Below, piece after piece: positions 36,574-46,254 of a stretch of 64,000 nt of DNA (positions are counted from its first letter, which is position 1; the number at the start of each line of letters is the position of its first letter). The notes under the pieces were generated by a model. The model searched no databases. It was given only the letters and a program-made list of their open reading frames with translations, and was not told the origin of the DNA. The DNA comes from Pseudomonas sp. LRP2-20 (GTDB taxonomy: Bacteria > Pseudomonadota > Gammaproteobacteria > Pseudomonadales > Pseudomonadaceae): the NCBI RefSeq assembly GCF_024349685.1, contig NZ_AP025944.1, forward strand, positions 4,780,001 through 4,844,000, read 5' to 3'. A program made the translations under genes and the position numbers.

Positions 36574-37263
36574 TCAACGCTGGATCTTGATCTCGGTACG
36601 ACGGTTCATGGCTCGGCCTTCGGCCGTGGCATTGTCTGCCACCGGCTGGGTTTCGCCAGCACCTACCACCGAAACGAAGCTGGCGCGAGGCACACCGCTA
36701 TCAATCAGATAGTCAGTTACCGCGTGGGCACGCTGCTCGGACAACTTCTGGTTGTACTTGTCGGAACCCACACTGTCGGTGTGGCCGGTCACGGTCAGGC
36801 GGGCACTCGGCGCTTCTTGCTTCAGGCGAGTGGCAACCTTGTTGAGGCGTTCCTTGTCGGCCGCGGTCAGGCGCGAAGAGTTGAATTCGAAGTGCACATC
36901 ACGGATGACGATCACCTCCTCTTTTTGCACTACCACTTCCTCGACGACGGGAGGCGGCGGCGGGCAGCCATTGGCATCGACCTTCACACCGTGCGGCGTG
37001 CCGGGGCACTTGTCACGGCTGTCCGGCACGCCATCACCGTCCTCGTCGCCATCGCCGTGAGCCCAGCAATAGCCTGCTGCCAGGCCACCACCGAGCAGCG
37101 CGCCCCAGCCCGCCCAGCTGGAACTCTCGATGGCACCCAGGCCGGCACCGGCGACGCCCCCGACGGCAGCGCACTTCGGCCAGTCGGTTTTTTGCAAACC
37201 TGCACAACCAGTCAACACACTGGTGAGCAGTACCAGGGGTAACGCTGTGCGTACTATGCTCAT
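36574..37263 (-). CDS. OmpA-like lipoprotein with calcium-type repeat, copy B
   Basis: A 229-residue lipoprotein with the same order as copy A: lipobox (VLTGCAGLQ), glycine-rich helix (AAVGGVAGAGLGAIESSSWAGWGALLGGGLAAGYCW), calcium-type motif (GDGDEDGDGVPDSRDKCPGTP), a short proline linker (CPPPPPVVEE), and a C-terminal OmpA domain (VHFEFNSSRLTAADKERLNKV; VTGHTDSVGSDKYNQKLSEQRAHAVTDYL; NRRTEIKIQR). The ATG at 37263 with AGGAGA decides the start. It is closer to typical OmpA-like sequences than copy A. Confidence 0.9.
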   Translation of the reverse strand: MSIVRTALPLVLLTSVLTGCAGLQKTDWPKCAAVGGVAGAGLGAIESSSWAGWGALLGGGLAAGYCWAHGDGDEDGDGVPDSRDKCPGTPHGVKVDANGCPPPPPVVEEVVVQKEEVIVIRDVHFEFNSSRLTAADKERLNKVATRLKQEAPSARLTVTGHTDSVGSDKYNQKLSEQRAHAVTDYLIDSGVPRASFVSVVGAGETQPVADNATAEGRAMNRRTEIKIQR

Positions 37264-37423
37264 TTTCGTAGCTTCTCCTAGGGGGAATCGGCATAAGACC
37301 GATCTCTGGCAGTAAAGACCGCGCAATCCATCCCTGCCAGCAATAAGCCACGACGCGGCCACTTGCCTCTATGCCGGCGAACAGCAGCCCGCTAGTCTTG
37401 GATGACTTGAACGAGGATTGGCA

Positions 37424-37918
37424 ATGACCGACGGTTTTTCCCAGCGCACCCCGCAACAAGCCCTGGCCGCCCTGCTGGAGCGCTTCACCCCGCAACGCCT
37501 GCTGCTGGTGGGCACCCGCTTCCCGGCCCTGGATGCCTTTGCCCAGGCTCACCCCCAGGTGATCATCGAAACCTGTGAGCCGGGGCCATTGCCGGCAGCG
37601 CTGGCGGCCCAGCGCTTTGACCTGGCGGTGCTGGTGGACTGCCTGGAGCACTTGCCCAAACGCACCGGCCTGCAACTGCTGGGCGGCATCCGCAACCTCA
37701 ACGCAAGCCGGGTTGCAGTGCTGGCAGACCTGCCCGCCTGCGGCTGGCAAGACACCGATTTCTTCTCCTTGGCGCTGCAGGCCAGCGAGAAATTCCGCCG
37801 CGATCAACAGGTGTTGAGCTTGTTCACCTATGATCTACATGACTACAAGCAGGTCCCGGACTGGCTCAACGCCAAGTTCTGGGCCAACCCTGAAAACTTC
37901 GGCAAGTATTGGTGGTGA
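37424..37918 (+). CDS. DUF6231 family protein
   Basis: A 164-residue protein. It has a degenerate Rossmann-like core reminiscent of methyltransferases ([68 protein letters not shown]), but without a clear SAM-binding GxGxG. The C-terminal [28 protein letters not shown] is conserved in this Pseudomonas family, which I recall as DUF6231. GAGG lies 8 bases before the ATG at 37424. Its stop overlaps an ATG of the next gene, so the two are coupled. Confidence 0.75.
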   Translation: MTDGFSQRTPQQALAALLERFTPQRLLLVGTRFPALDAFAQAHPQVIIETCEPGPLPAALAAQRFDLAVLVDCLEHLPKRTGLQLLGGIRNLNASRVAVLADLPACGWQDTDFFSLALQASEKFRRDQQVLSLFTYDLHDYKQVPDWLNAKFWANPENFGKYWW

Positions 37919-37920
37919 TG

Positions 37921-38397
37921 ATGAGTGTCTCGGTTTGCCCTTGTGGCAGCGGCAATCTGCTCGACGCCTGCTGCGGGCATTACCATGCCGGCACCCCGGC
38001 GCCCGATGCCCAGACGCTGATGCGTTCGCGTTACAGCGCCTATGTAATGGGGCTGATCGACTACCTGGTCGCCACCACCCTGCCGGCCCAGCAGGCCGGG
38101 CTGGACCGCGCCGCCATGGCGGCGTGGAGCGCCCGGAGCACCTGGCTGGGCCTGGAGGTGGAAAGCGCCGAGGTGCTCGGCGGCCAGCCCGAACATGCCT
38201 TCGTGACCTTTACCGCGCGCTGGCATGACCAGGAGGGCGACCATCAGCACCGGGAGCGTTCTGCTTTCGTGCAGCACGAGCGGCGCTGGTACTTCATCGA
38301 CCCCACCGTCGCGCTCAAAGCCGGGCGCAACGACCCCTGCCCCTGCGCCAGCGGGCAGAAATTCAAGAAATGCTGCGCCAGCTACGTCGGTAACTGA
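37921..38397 (+). CDS. YchJ-family SEC-C motif protein
   Basis: A 158-residue protein with a zinc-binding SEC-C-like motif at each end: [17 protein letters not shown] at the N terminus and [16 protein letters not shown] at the C terminus. The core ([52 protein letters not shown]) is the YchJ/UPF0225 fold. Two ATG codons (37918, 37921) are equally placed; the second gives [11 protein letters not shown]. It sits in a run of closely spaced genes with DUF6231, LEA2 and another SEC-C protein. Confidence 0.9.
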   Translation: MSVSVCPCGSGNLLDACCGHYHAGTPAPDAQTLMRSRYSAYVMGLIDYLVATTLPAQQAGLDRAAMAAWSARSTWLGLEVESAEVLGGQPEHAFVTFTARWHDQEGDHQHRERSAFVQHERRWYFIDPTVALKAGRNDPCPCASGQKFKKCCASYVGN

Positions 38398-38399
38398 GC

Positions 38400-38876
38400 A
38401 TGATCGCCGCCACCCGCCTGCTTTTGCTCAGCGCCCTGCTGGCGCTGCTGGCGGGCTGTGCGAGTTGGGGCAGCGATGATGCGCGCGTGCCGGAACTGCA
38501 CCTGGACAAGGTCGAAACGGTGAAGGCGCGGCTGCTGCAACAGGAGTTCGTCCTGCACCTGCGCGTCGACAACCCGAACGACAGCCGCCTGTTCATTCGC
38601 AACCTGAGCTATTCGGTATGGCTCGACGACTTGCTGCTGGCGCAGGATGACGTCAGCCTCTGGCGCAGTGTCGGCGGGCATGCCCGGCGCACGTTCAAGA
38701 TCACTGCGCGGACCAACCTGTGGCAGCACCTGAAGCCGTTGGCCAAGCTGCTCAAGAGCGGGCAGCCGCTGCATTACCGCCTGCAAGGCGAACTGGAGAC
38801 CGGGCTGATCATCCATCAGGACCTGCACTTGTCGCGCAGTGGTGAGATAATCCCCGGCGATTTCATACCGGAGTAA
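38400..38876 (+). CDS. LEA type 2 (WHy-domain) lipoprotein
   Basis: A 158-residue lipoprotein. The signal ([14 protein letters not shown]) has a lipobox. The mature part is a single LEA2/WHy immunoglobulin-like domain ([53 protein letters not shown]), common in gammaproteobacteria near envelope genes and linked by family to desiccation or membrane protection. It begins two bases after the YchJ stop. Confidence 0.9.
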   Translation: MIAATRLLLLSALLALLAGCASWGSDDARVPELHLDKVETVKARLLQQEFVLHLRVDNPNDSRLFIRNLSYSVWLDDLLLAQDDVSLWRSVGGHARRTFKITARTNLWQHLKPLAKLLKSGQPLHYRLQGELETGLIIHQDLHLSRSGEIIPGDFIPE

Positions 38877-38883
38877 CCCTGCA

Positions 38884-39087
38884 ATGACCCAGCAACCCCA
38901 TGTTCATGGCCCGGACTGCAACCACGGTCACGATCATCAGCATGATCACGACCACGGCCATGTACACGGCCCGCACTGCAACCACGGCCACCAGGAGCCG
39001 GTGCGCAACGCCCTGAAAGACGTTGGCCGCAACGACCCGTGCCCATGCGGCAGCCAGAAAAAGTTCAAGAAGTGCCACGGCGCTTGA
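38884..39087 (+). CDS. His-rich SEC-C mini-protein
   Basis: A 67-residue protein. The first ~35 residues are a His/Asp/Asn-rich stretch containing two VHGPxCNHGH units and a [11 protein letters not shown] run, and the end is a complete SEC-C zinc finger ([19 protein letters not shown]). In SecA this module binds zinc and helps contact SecB and ribosomes. The His-rich part could bind nickel or zinc. It starts 7 bases after the LEA2 gene with CCCTGCA upstream (weak site), so it probably belongs to that operon. Confidence 0.85.
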   Translation: MTQQPHVHGPDCNHGHDHQHDHDHGHVHGPHCNHGHQEPVRNALKDVGRNDPCPCGSQKKFKKCHGA

Positions 39088-39145
39088 TGGTTTTTAGCTA
39101 CAAATTGCATTTTGGCTGAGAGGTGCAGGGCTAGAGTCCTGCGGT

Positions 39146-39384
39146 GCCTGTCAGATCGAGCGCCGCCCGCGCGGCGCATCGCGAGCTGCGCTCGCTCCTA
39201 CGTTTGTTTCTGGCCAATTAATCCTGGGGGATTTGGGCGCGAATGCCCTGGTGCTTGGCACGATATCGCGTCGTACCAACAGGGCGGCCGCGCGCGCCTG
39301 CCACAGGCATTACTGGCCCGAAACAAACGTAGGAGCGAGCGCAGCTCGCGATGCGCCGCGCGGGCGGCGCTCGATCTCACAGGC
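39146..39384 (+). repeat. 240-bp imperfect palindromic repeat, copy 2
   Basis: The arms are as in copy 1, with CCTGTCAGATCGAG at the left and CTCGATCTCACAGG at the right. The core is the most diverged of the four (GCACGATATCGCGTCG at the centre), yet keeps the same order. It fills the gap between the His-rich SEC-C gene and the acylase gene; the 58 bases on the left and 69 on the right hold nothing I recognise beyond the acylase ribosome-binding site. Confidence 0.88.
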
Positions 39385-39453
39385 GCCGAAACCCTGTCGC
39401 CATGCTACCTTAGCGCCTCCCAACACCCGCCACGCCTTGCAGGAGCCCTTGTC

Positions 39454-41895
39454 ATGGCCGCCCCCGTCCTTCCTCCCTTCCGCCCGCGGCTCAGCGCCGC
39501 CGCCACGCTGCTCGGCATGCTCGGGCTCGCCGGCTGCCAGATGGGGGGCTACCAGGACAGCGTGCCACCAACCACCGGCGTGCAGCCGCTCAAAGGCCTG
39601 GCACAGAACGTCTCGGTCCGGCGCAACACCATGGGTGCACCGCTGATCGAAAGCAGCAGCTTCCATGACGCCCTGTTCACCCTCGGCTATGTGCATGCAG
39701 GCGACCGCATCGAGCAGATGCTCGCCATGCGCCTGCTCGCCCAGGGCCGCCTGGCGGAGCTGGCCGGCAGCGAAGCGCTGGACATCGACCGGCTGATGCG
39801 TGCTGCCAACCTCAAGCAGAACGCCGCGCAGCAGTACGCCGATGCCTCGCCGCGCCTGAAGCGCTTCTTCGAGGTGTATGCCCGTGGGGTCAACGCCTAC
39901 CTGTTCCGCTACCGCGACAAGCTGCCGGCCAACCTGGCCAGCAGCGGTTATCGCCCGGAATACTGGAAGCCTGAGGATTCGGCACTGATCTTCAACCTGT
40001 ACGCCTTCAGCCAGTCGGTAAACCTGCAGGAAGAGCTCAGCGCCCTGATCTTGGCGCAGAAGGTTGGCAACGACAAGCTGCCCTGGCTGCTGCCCGGCGC
40101 ACCGGACGAACCCTTGGCTGACGCCGAGGTGGAAAAACTCAAGGGCCTGAACCTGGGTAGCCAGCTGCCAGGCCTGTCCGCGTTGGCGGCGGCCAGCCAG
40201 AAGCTCGCCGACCTCGACCTGCTCGGCAGCCCCGGCTCGGCCAACCTGGCGCTCGGCCCGCAACGCAGCCGCAGCGGCAAGAGCCTGCTGGCCAGCGACA
40301 GCCGCGCCGCCTGGGCCCTCAGCCCGGTACAGATCCACACGGGCAAGTACCAGGTTGCCGGCCTGTCACTGCCGGGCCTGCCGATCGTGCTGGCCGGCTA
40401 CAACGGCAAGCTCGCCTGGAGCAGCAGCGCGGTGATGGCCGACAACCAAGACCTGTACCTGGAGCAGCTGCGTCATGCGGGCAACCAGGTGACCTACCTG
40501 GCCGACGGCAAGTGGCTGCCGGCCCGGGCCCGCAGCGAGACCTTCTTTGTTCGCGGCCAGCGCCCGCAGCGCGAGGTGATGTACGACACCCGCCACGGCA
40601 CCCTGCTGCCCCAGGCGGACAACGCCAGCCTCGGCCTGGCACTGAGCCTGCCACAACTCAAGGGCGACCGTAGCCTCGATGCGCTGTTCGACCTGACCCG
40701 CGCGCAGAACATAGAACGCGCCTTCGAGAGTACCCGTGAAGTCGCCACTGCCGCGCTGAACTTCGTCTTCGCCGAACCCGAACACATCGGCTGGCAAGTC
40801 AGCGGCCGCTACCCGAACCGCCGTGAAGGCCAGGGCCTGCTGCCGTCGCCTGGCTGGGACGGTCGCTATGACTGGGACGGTTATGCCGACCCGATGCTGC
40901 ACCCCTATGACCAGGACCCACCGGCCGGCTGGATCGCCCACGCCAACCAGCGCAGCCTGCCGCGTGGCTATGGCATGCAGCTGTCCAGCACCTGGTACTA
41001 CCCTGAGCGCGCCGAGCGCCTGGGCCAGCTGGCTGGCAACGGCCGCCACGACAGCCGCAGCCTGATGGCGTTGCAGAACGACCAGGTGACGCTGCTGGCT
41101 GACAAGCTCAAGCAGATGTTCGATGCTCCGGGCATGGCCCAGCCGCTCAAGCAGGCCATCGACGCTCTGCCTGCGCCCCAGCGCGACAAGGCGCGCGACG
41201 CACTTGCCCGGCTGAAAGCCTTCGATGGCCGCCTGAGCCCGGTATCGGCAGATGCCGCGCTGTACGAGCTGTTCCTCCAGGAAGTGACCCGGCAGACCTT
41301 CCTCGACGACCTCGGCCCGGAATCGAGCCCGGCCTGGCAGGCGTTCGTCAGCAATGCCCGCCTGTCGTACTCGGCCCAGGCCGACCACCTGCTGGGCCGC
41401 GACGACAGCCCGTTCTGGGACGATCGCAACACCCCGCAAAAAGAAGACAAACCTGCCATCCTCGCCCGCAGCCTGGCCGCGGCCGTGGATGCCGGCACCG
41501 CGCAACTGGGCAGCGAGCGCCGTGCCTGGCAGTGGGGCAAGTTGCACCAGTACCGCTGGCCTGCCCCTGCCTACCACGGGCTGGGCGATGCGCTGAACCG
41601 CTCGTCAATGGCCGCCGGTGGCGACTTCACCACCCTCGCCCTGACGCCTTACGCCTGGGGCAGCGATTTCGACACCCGCCTGCCGGCCTCGGCGCGGATG
41701 ATCGTCGACTTCGGCCAGGCCGAGCCGCTGCAGGTACTGACCAGCAATGGCCAGTCGGGCAACCCGGCCAGTTCGCATTACAGCGACGGGCTGGATGCCT
41801 GGTTCAAGGGGCGGTTCACGAGCCTGCCGCTACAGCCGCAGAACTTCGGGCGGGCATATGGCAGCCAGCGGTTGACGCTGGTTCCGGGGCGGTAA
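39454..41895 (+). CDS. quiP: Penicillin/acyl-homoserine-lactone acylase (QuiP-like)
   Basis: An 813-residue Ntn-hydrolase precursor. A lipobox-like signal ([11 protein letters not shown], Cys28) is followed by an alpha region ([48 protein letters not shown]) that closely matches what I recall of P. aeruginosa QuiP, in the same gene neighbourhood. Self-cleavage would fall at Gly261-Ser262, making Ser262 the nucleophile. The residues just after it are unusual (SANLALGPQ instead of SNNW-type; LLASDSRA instead of LLANDPHL), so activity on AHLs is uncertain. The ATG at 39454 follows AGGAG; the longer frame upstream runs through the repeat. Confidence 0.85.
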   Translation: MAAPVLPPFRPRLSAAATLLGMLGLAGCQMGGYQDSVPPTTGVQPLKGLAQNVSVRRNTMGAPLIESSSFHDALFTLGYVHAGDRIEQMLAMRLLAQGRLAELAGSEALDIDRLMRAANLKQNAAQQYADASPRLKRFFEVYARGVNAYLFRYRDKLPANLASSGYRPEYWKPEDSALIFNLYAFSQSVNLQEELSALILAQKVGNDKLPWLLPGAPDEPLADAEVEKLKGLNLGSQLPGLSALAAASQKLADLDLLGSPGSANLALGPQRSRSGKSLLASDSRAAWALSPVQIHTGKYQVAGLSLPGLPIVLAGYNGKLAWSSSAVMADNQDLYLEQLRHAGNQVTYLADGKWLPARARSETFFVRGQRPQREVMYDTRHGTLLPQADNASLGLALSLPQLKGDRSLDALFDLTRAQNIERAFESTREVATAALNFVFAEPEHIGWQVSGRYPNRREGQGLLPSPGWDGRYDWDGYADPMLHPYDQDPPAGWIAHANQRSLPRGYGMQLSSTWYYPERAERLGQLAGNGRHDSRSLMALQNDQVTLLADKLKQMFDAPGMAQPLKQAIDALPAPQRDKARDALARLKAFDGRLSPVSADAALYELFLQEVTRQTFLDDLGPESSPAWQAFVSNARLSYSAQADHLLGRDDSPFWDDRNTPQKEDKPAILARSLAAAVDAGTAQLGSERRAWQWGKLHQYRWPAPAYHGLGDALNRSSMAAGGDFTTLALTPYAWGSDFDTRLPASARMIVDFGQAEPLQVLTSNGQSGNPASSHYSDGLDAWFKGRFTSLPLQPQNFGRAYGSQRLTLVPGR

Positions 41896-41947
41896 GGGAT
41901 TTCGGAAAAATTGAAAGGTGAGTCAGGGCCACCAGGGGCTCGCCGCT

Positions 41948-42208
41948 AGATTTTCAGCGCCTGTGAGATCGAGCGCCGCCCGCGCGGCGCATCGCGAGCT
42001 GCGCTCGCTCCTACGTTTGTTTCGGGCCAGTTATTCCTGGGGGATTTGCGCGCGAACGCCTTGGCGCCTGACTCGATATCGAGTCGTACAAACCAGGCGA
42101 TCGCGCGCGCCTGTCACAGGCATTCCTGGCCCGAAACAAACGTAGGAGCGAGCGCAGCTCGCGATGCGCCGCGCGGGCGGCGCTCGATCTCACAGGCGCT
42201 GAAAATCT
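41948..42208 (+). repeat. 240-bp imperfect palindromic repeat, copy 3
   Basis: The most symmetric copy: the inverted arms extend to 41948 and 42208 (AGATTTTCAGCGCCTGTGAG ... CTCACAGGCGCTGAAAATCT) and the core centre is the perfect palindrome GACTCGATATCGAGTC. It lies between the acylase and exonuclease genes. Confidence 0.92.
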
Positions 42209-42300
42209 CCCGTCAGGCATTTGTCAGCCCCAACTCCATCCGAACTTCTCCCTACGCCCACGGCTCCTAACTGGTAACCCCAAACCAGCGCACAGAAGCC

Positions 42301-43317
42301 ATGGACCTCGTCATCGCCCGCCCCGAAGGCCTGTACTGCCCACCCGGCGACTTCTACATAGACCCCTGGCGCCCGGTCGAGCGTGCCGTGATCACCCATG
42401 GTCATGGCGACCACGCTCGCACCGGCAACCGTCATTACCTGACCGCCGCCCCTGGCGCGGGCATCCTGCGCAGCCGACTGGGCCAGGACATAGACCTGCA
42501 GACCCTGGCCTACGGCGAGCAAATCCGGCACCACGGCGTCACCCTCAGCCTGCACCCGGCCGGCCATGTGCTGGGTTCGGCACAGGTGCGTCTGGAGTAT
42601 CAGGGCGAAGTCTGGGTCGCTTCGGGTGATTACAAGGTCGAGCCGGACGGGACCTGCGCCGCCTTCGAGCCGGTGCGCTGCCATACCTTTATCACCGAGT
42701 CCACGTTCGGCCTGCCCATCTACCGCTGGCCCAGCCAGGCGACCATCTTCGCCGGGATCAATGCCTGGTGGCGGAGCAACCGCGAGCAAGGCAAGGCCAG
42801 CGTGCTGTTCTGCTATGCCTTCGGCAAGGCCCAGCGAGTTCTCCATGGCCTGGACCCGGACATCGGGCCGATCCTCGTGCATGGCGCTGTCGAGCCGCTG
42901 AACCGGGTGTACCGCGAAGCGGGTGTGCAGCTGCCGGTTACCCGCTATGCCGGTGATGTCCCGCGCAACGACCCGCTGATGCGTCAGGCATTGATCCTGG
43001 CACCACCCTCTGCCGCAGGTAGCAGCTGGATGCGCCGTTTCGGCGAGTACAGCGATGCCTTTGCCAGCGGCTGGATGCTGCTGCGCGGTACCCGGCGACG
43101 GCGCGGTGTGGATCGTGGCTTCGTGTTGTCCGACCATGCCGACTGGCCGGGGCTGCTGTGGGCCATCGGCCAGACCGGTGCCGAGCGGGTCATGGTTACC
43201 CACGGCTCAGTGAATGTGCTGGTGCGCTACCTCAACGAACAAGGCCTGGACGCCCGCGCCTTCGTCACCGAATACGGCGAAGAAGATGACACCACAGTCA
43301 CGGAGCCTGAGGCATGA
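42301..43317 (+). CDS. Ligase-associated MBL-fold DNA exonuclease
   Basis: A 338-residue metallo-beta-lactamase/beta-CASP nuclease. The metal motif THGHGDHA gives His33, His35, Asp37 and His38; further ligands lie in HPAGHVLGSAQV, ASGDYKV and VLSDHADWPGLL. Proteins of this type process DNA ends beside an ATP-dependent ligase. It overlaps the ligase gene by four bases (ATGA), so the pair is translationally coupled. First gene of the repair cassette. Confidence 0.93.
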   Translation: MDLVIARPEGLYCPPGDFYIDPWRPVERAVITHGHGDHARTGNRHYLTAAPGAGILRSRLGQDIDLQTLAYGEQIRHHGVTLSLHPAGHVLGSAQVRLEYQGEVWVASGDYKVEPDGTCAAFEPVRCHTFITESTFGLPIYRWPSQATIFAGINAWWRSNREQGKASVLFCYAFGKAQRVLHGLDPDIGPILVHGAVEPLNRVYREAGVQLPVTRYAGDVPRNDPLMRQALILAPPSAAGSSWMRRFGEYSDAFASGWMLLRGTRRRRGVDRGFVLSDHADWPGLLWAIGQTGAERVMVTHGSVNVLVRYLNEQGLDARAFVTEYGEEDDTTVTEPEA

Positions 43318-44972
43318 AAGCCTTCGCCGAACTGTATCTGCGCCTGGATGCCACCACCTCCAGCAATGCCAAGCTCGAAGCGTTGCGCGACTATTTTGCT
43401 GCAGCGCCCGCCGAAGACGCCGCCTGGGCCGTGTACTTCCTCGCTGGCGGGCGCCCGCGCCAGCTGGTGCCCACGCGTATGCTGCGTGAGCTGGCCACGA
43501 CCTTGGCGGGGTTGCCCGAATGGTTGTTCGAAGAGAGCTACCAGGCCGTGGGTGATCTGGCCGAGACCATCTCGCTGTTGTTGCCGCAAGCTGCCCATGC
43601 CAGTGACGACGGCCTGGCATACTGGGTCGAAGCGCACCTGCTGCCCTTGCGTGGCCTGCCTGCTGAAGCAGTCCAGCAGCGCCTGCCGCCCCTGTGGGCA
43701 CAACTGGACCGCCCCAGTCTGATGCTGTGCCTGAAGCTGATCACTGGCAGCTTTCGCGTCGGCGTGTCCAAGCTACTGGTCACCCGCGCCCTGGCACAAC
43801 TGGCCGGGCTGGATGCCAAACGCGTGGCCCAGCGGCTGGTCGGCTATACCGATATCGGCCATCGCCCAACGGCCGCCAGTTACCACAAGCTGATCGCCGA
43901 AGAATCCGCAGATGAACATAGCCAGCGCGGTGGCCAGCCTTACCCCTTCTTCCTGGCTCACGCCCTGCAGGCCCCGGTGGAGCAGTTCGACGCCCTGCTC
44001 GGCCCGCCCGCTGCGTGGCAGATCGAATGGAAGTGGGATGGCATCCGCGCGCAAGTCGTCAAGCGCGAAGGCCAGCTGTGGGTCTGGTCGCGGGGCGAAG
44101 AGTTGGTCACCGAGCGTTTTCCCGAGCTGCATGGCCTGGCCGAAAGCTTGCCGGACGGCACGGTGCTCGACGGCGAGATCCTGGTCTGGAAGCCAGGCGC
44201 CGATGCCAGCATGCCGGCTGTACAGCCGTTCGCCGTGCTGCAACAACGCATTGGCCGCAAGACCCTGAGCAAGAAGCTGCTGGCCGACGCGCCGGTGGTG
44301 CTGCAAGCCTACGACGTGCTGGAATGGCAAGGCGAGGACTGGCGCAACCGCCCGCAACATGAACGGCGCCAGCAATTGCAGCACCTGGTTGCCGAGTATC
44401 CCCTGGCCCCGCTGTTGCTTTCACCGCTGCTCGAGGGCAATGACTGGAACGACCTGGCCAGGCAACGCGAACAGTCGCGCAACCTTGGCGTGGAGGGGTT
44501 GATGCTCAAGCAGCGTGATTCGCTGTATGGCGTGGGCCGAACCAAGGACATGGGCCTGTGGTGGAAGTGGAAGATCGACCCCTTCAGCGTCGATGCTGTA
44601 CTGGTCTACGCCCAGCGCGGTCATGGCCGCCGTGCCAGCCTCTACAGCGACTACACCTTCGCGGTGTGGAACGCGCCACCCGGCACGCCCGAGCGCACGC
44701 TGGTACCCTTCGCCAAGGCATATTCGGGGCTCAGCGACGAAGAGATGCGCAAGGTGGATGCGATCATCCGCAAGACCACGGTGGAAACCTTCGGGCCAGT
44801 GCGCAGCGTCACGCCGACCCTGGTGTTCGAGCTCGGCTTCGAGGGCATAGCACTGTCCAAGCGCCACAAGAGTGGTATCGCCGTCAGGTTTCCGCGGATG
44901 TTGCGCTGGCGCCTGGACAAGCCGGTCGACGAAGCCGATGACCTGGCAAGCCTGCAGGCATTGCTGGTCTGA
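43314..44972 (+). CDS. ATP-dependent DNA ligase of the Lhr-exonuclease cassette
   Basis: A 552-residue ligase. The N-terminal ~220 residues form the DNA-binding domain, with GSFRVGVSKLLVTRALAQL. The nucleotidyl-acceptor motif KWDG puts the AMP-accepting lysine at 240 in IEWKWDGIRAQVV; motif III/IIIa is DGTVLDGEILVW, motif IV EGLMLKQ, and motif V WWKWKIDPFSVDAVLVY. The OB domain ends the protein. It would seal DNA ends trimmed by the upstream exonuclease. Not the essential NAD-dependent LigA. Confidence 0.94.
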   Translation: MKAFAELYLRLDATTSSNAKLEALRDYFAAAPAEDAAWAVYFLAGGRPRQLVPTRMLRELATTLAGLPEWLFEESYQAVGDLAETISLLLPQAAHASDDGLAYWVEAHLLPLRGLPAEAVQQRLPPLWAQLDRPSLMLCLKLITGSFRVGVSKLLVTRALAQLAGLDAKRVAQRLVGYTDIGHRPTAASYHKLIAEESADEHSQRGGQPYPFFLAHALQAPVEQFDALLGPPAAWQIEWKWDGIRAQVVKREGQLWVWSRGEELVTERFPELHGLAESLPDGTVLDGEILVWKPGADASMPAVQPFAVLQQRIGRKTLSKKLLADAPVVLQAYDVLEWQGEDWRNRPQHERRQQLQHLVAEYPLAPLLLSPLLEGNDWNDLARQREQSRNLGVEGLMLKQRDSLYGVGRTKDMGLWWKWKIDPFSVDAVLVYAQRGHGRRASLYSDYTFAVWNAPPGTPERTLVPFAKAYSGLSDEEMRKVDAIIRKTTVETFGPVRSVTPTLVFELGFEGIALSKRHKSGIAVRFPRMLRWRLDKPVDEADDLASLQALLV

Positions 44973-45070
44973 AAGAAGGCAACACGGTGAGGCGCGATAA
45001 CGGAATTTATGCTTCTATCTTTGAGCCGACCCGTGTCGCAGACCGTTTTCGCCACGCAGCCAGGACCACC

Positions 45071-46186
45071 ATGCACCATTCGACCCACGACCTGCTCGCG
45101 CCCGTACCGGGCATTACCCGCCAATTGCACAGTTTCCACTTCGGCCCACGGGGTGGCGCCAAGGTGTACATCCAGGCCTCGCTGCATGCCGACGAACTGC
45201 CCGGCATGCTGGTCGCCTGGCATCTCAAGCGCCGCTTGGCCGAGCTGGAACAGCAAGGTCGCCTGTTGCGCGAGATCATCCTGGTACCGGTGGCCAACCC
45301 TGTCGGCCTGGAACAGGTGATGCTGGACGCGCCCCTGGGCCGTTTCGAATTGCAAAGCGGCGAGAACTTCAACCGCAACTTCGTCGACCTGTCCGACAGC
45401 ATCGGCGACCAGATCGAAAGCCACCTGACCCAGGACCCGGCGCACAACGTGGCATTGATCCGCGAATACTTGCGCCGCGGCCTGGATGCTCACCCGGCGC
45501 ACACGCCGTTGCAGTCCCAGCGCCTGACCTTGCAACGGCTGGCCTGCGATGCCGACCTGGTGCTGGACCTGCACTGTGACTTCGAGGCTGTCGAACATCT
45601 CTACACCACCCCTGAAGCCTGGCCACAGGTCGAGCCGCTGGCCCGTTACCTCGGGGCCCAGGCCAGCCTGCTGGCTACCGATTCCGGTGGCCAATCGTTC
45701 GACGAGTGCTTCAGCCTGGTCTGGTGGCAGCTGCAACAGCGCTTCGGCAAGCGCTTCCCGATCCCGCAGGGCAGCATTGCCGTGACTGTCGAGCTGCGCG
45801 GCCAAGCCGATGTAAGCCATGACCTGGCCAGCCAGGACTGCCAGGCGATTCTCGACTACCTGACCCACGCCAACGTCATCGAAGGCACCGCCGCCCCACT
45901 GCCGGCGCTGACACGCCCGGCCACACCACTGGCCGCCGTCGAACCCGTGGCTGCGCCCCTTGGCGGGCTGCTGGTGTACCACGCCCGCCCCGGCCAGCAC
46001 CTGGAGGCCGGGCAACTGATCGCTGAAGTCATCGACCCGCTCAGCGACCGGGTAACGGCCGTGCGCAACAGCCACCCCGGCCTGCTCTACGCCCGCAGCG
46101 TGCGACGCATGGCCACGGCCGGCATGGTCATCGCCCATGTCGCCGGTGAACAGGTGCTACGCAGCGGCTATCTGCTGGCCAACTGA
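45071..46186 (+). CDS. AstE/aspartoacylase-like zinc carboxypeptidase-fold protein
   Basis: A 371-residue member of the succinylglutamate desuccinylase/aspartoacylase (M14-like) family. Zinc ligands are His and Glu in [10 protein letters not shown] and the His in [12 protein letters not shown]; a catalytic Glu may lie in [11 protein letters not shown]. The C-terminal ~90 residues form a lipoyl-like beta domain ([34 protein letters not shown]), common in these deacylases. The start at 45071 with AGGA is preferred to a GTG at 44987. It lies between the ligase and helicase genes, although its chemistry has no clear link to DNA repair. Confidence 0.85.
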   Translation: MHHSTHDLLAPVPGITRQLHSFHFGPRGGAKVYIQASLHADELPGMLVAWHLKRRLAELEQQGRLLREIILVPVANPVGLEQVMLDAPLGRFELQSGENFNRNFVDLSDSIGDQIESHLTQDPAHNVALIREYLRRGLDAHPAHTPLQSQRLTLQRLACDADLVLDLHCDFEAVEHLYTTPEAWPQVEPLARYLGAQASLLATDSGGQSFDECFSLVWWQLQQRFGKRFPIPQGSIAVTVELRGQADVSHDLASQDCQAILDYLTHANVIEGTAAPLPALTRPATPLAAVEPVAAPLGGLLVYHARPGQHLEAGQLIAEVIDPLSDRVTAVRNSHPGLLYARSVRRMATAGMVIAHVAGEQVLRSGYLLAN

Positions 46187-46254
46187 CCGGTTTAAACCAA
46201 AGCCTGTTGCGAGTGGTCTGTAGAAGCACAGCCTTTTCAGGACCGCTCGCCGCC

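Noticed and set aside
37424..37918. SAM-dependent methyltransferase
   Set aside because: The core resembles a Rossmann fold, but the glycine-rich SAM motif is absent, so no enzymatic call is made.
39112..39453. N-terminal extension of the acylase frame
   Set aside because: It is read through repeat copy 2; the signal peptide and AGGAG site place the start at 39454.
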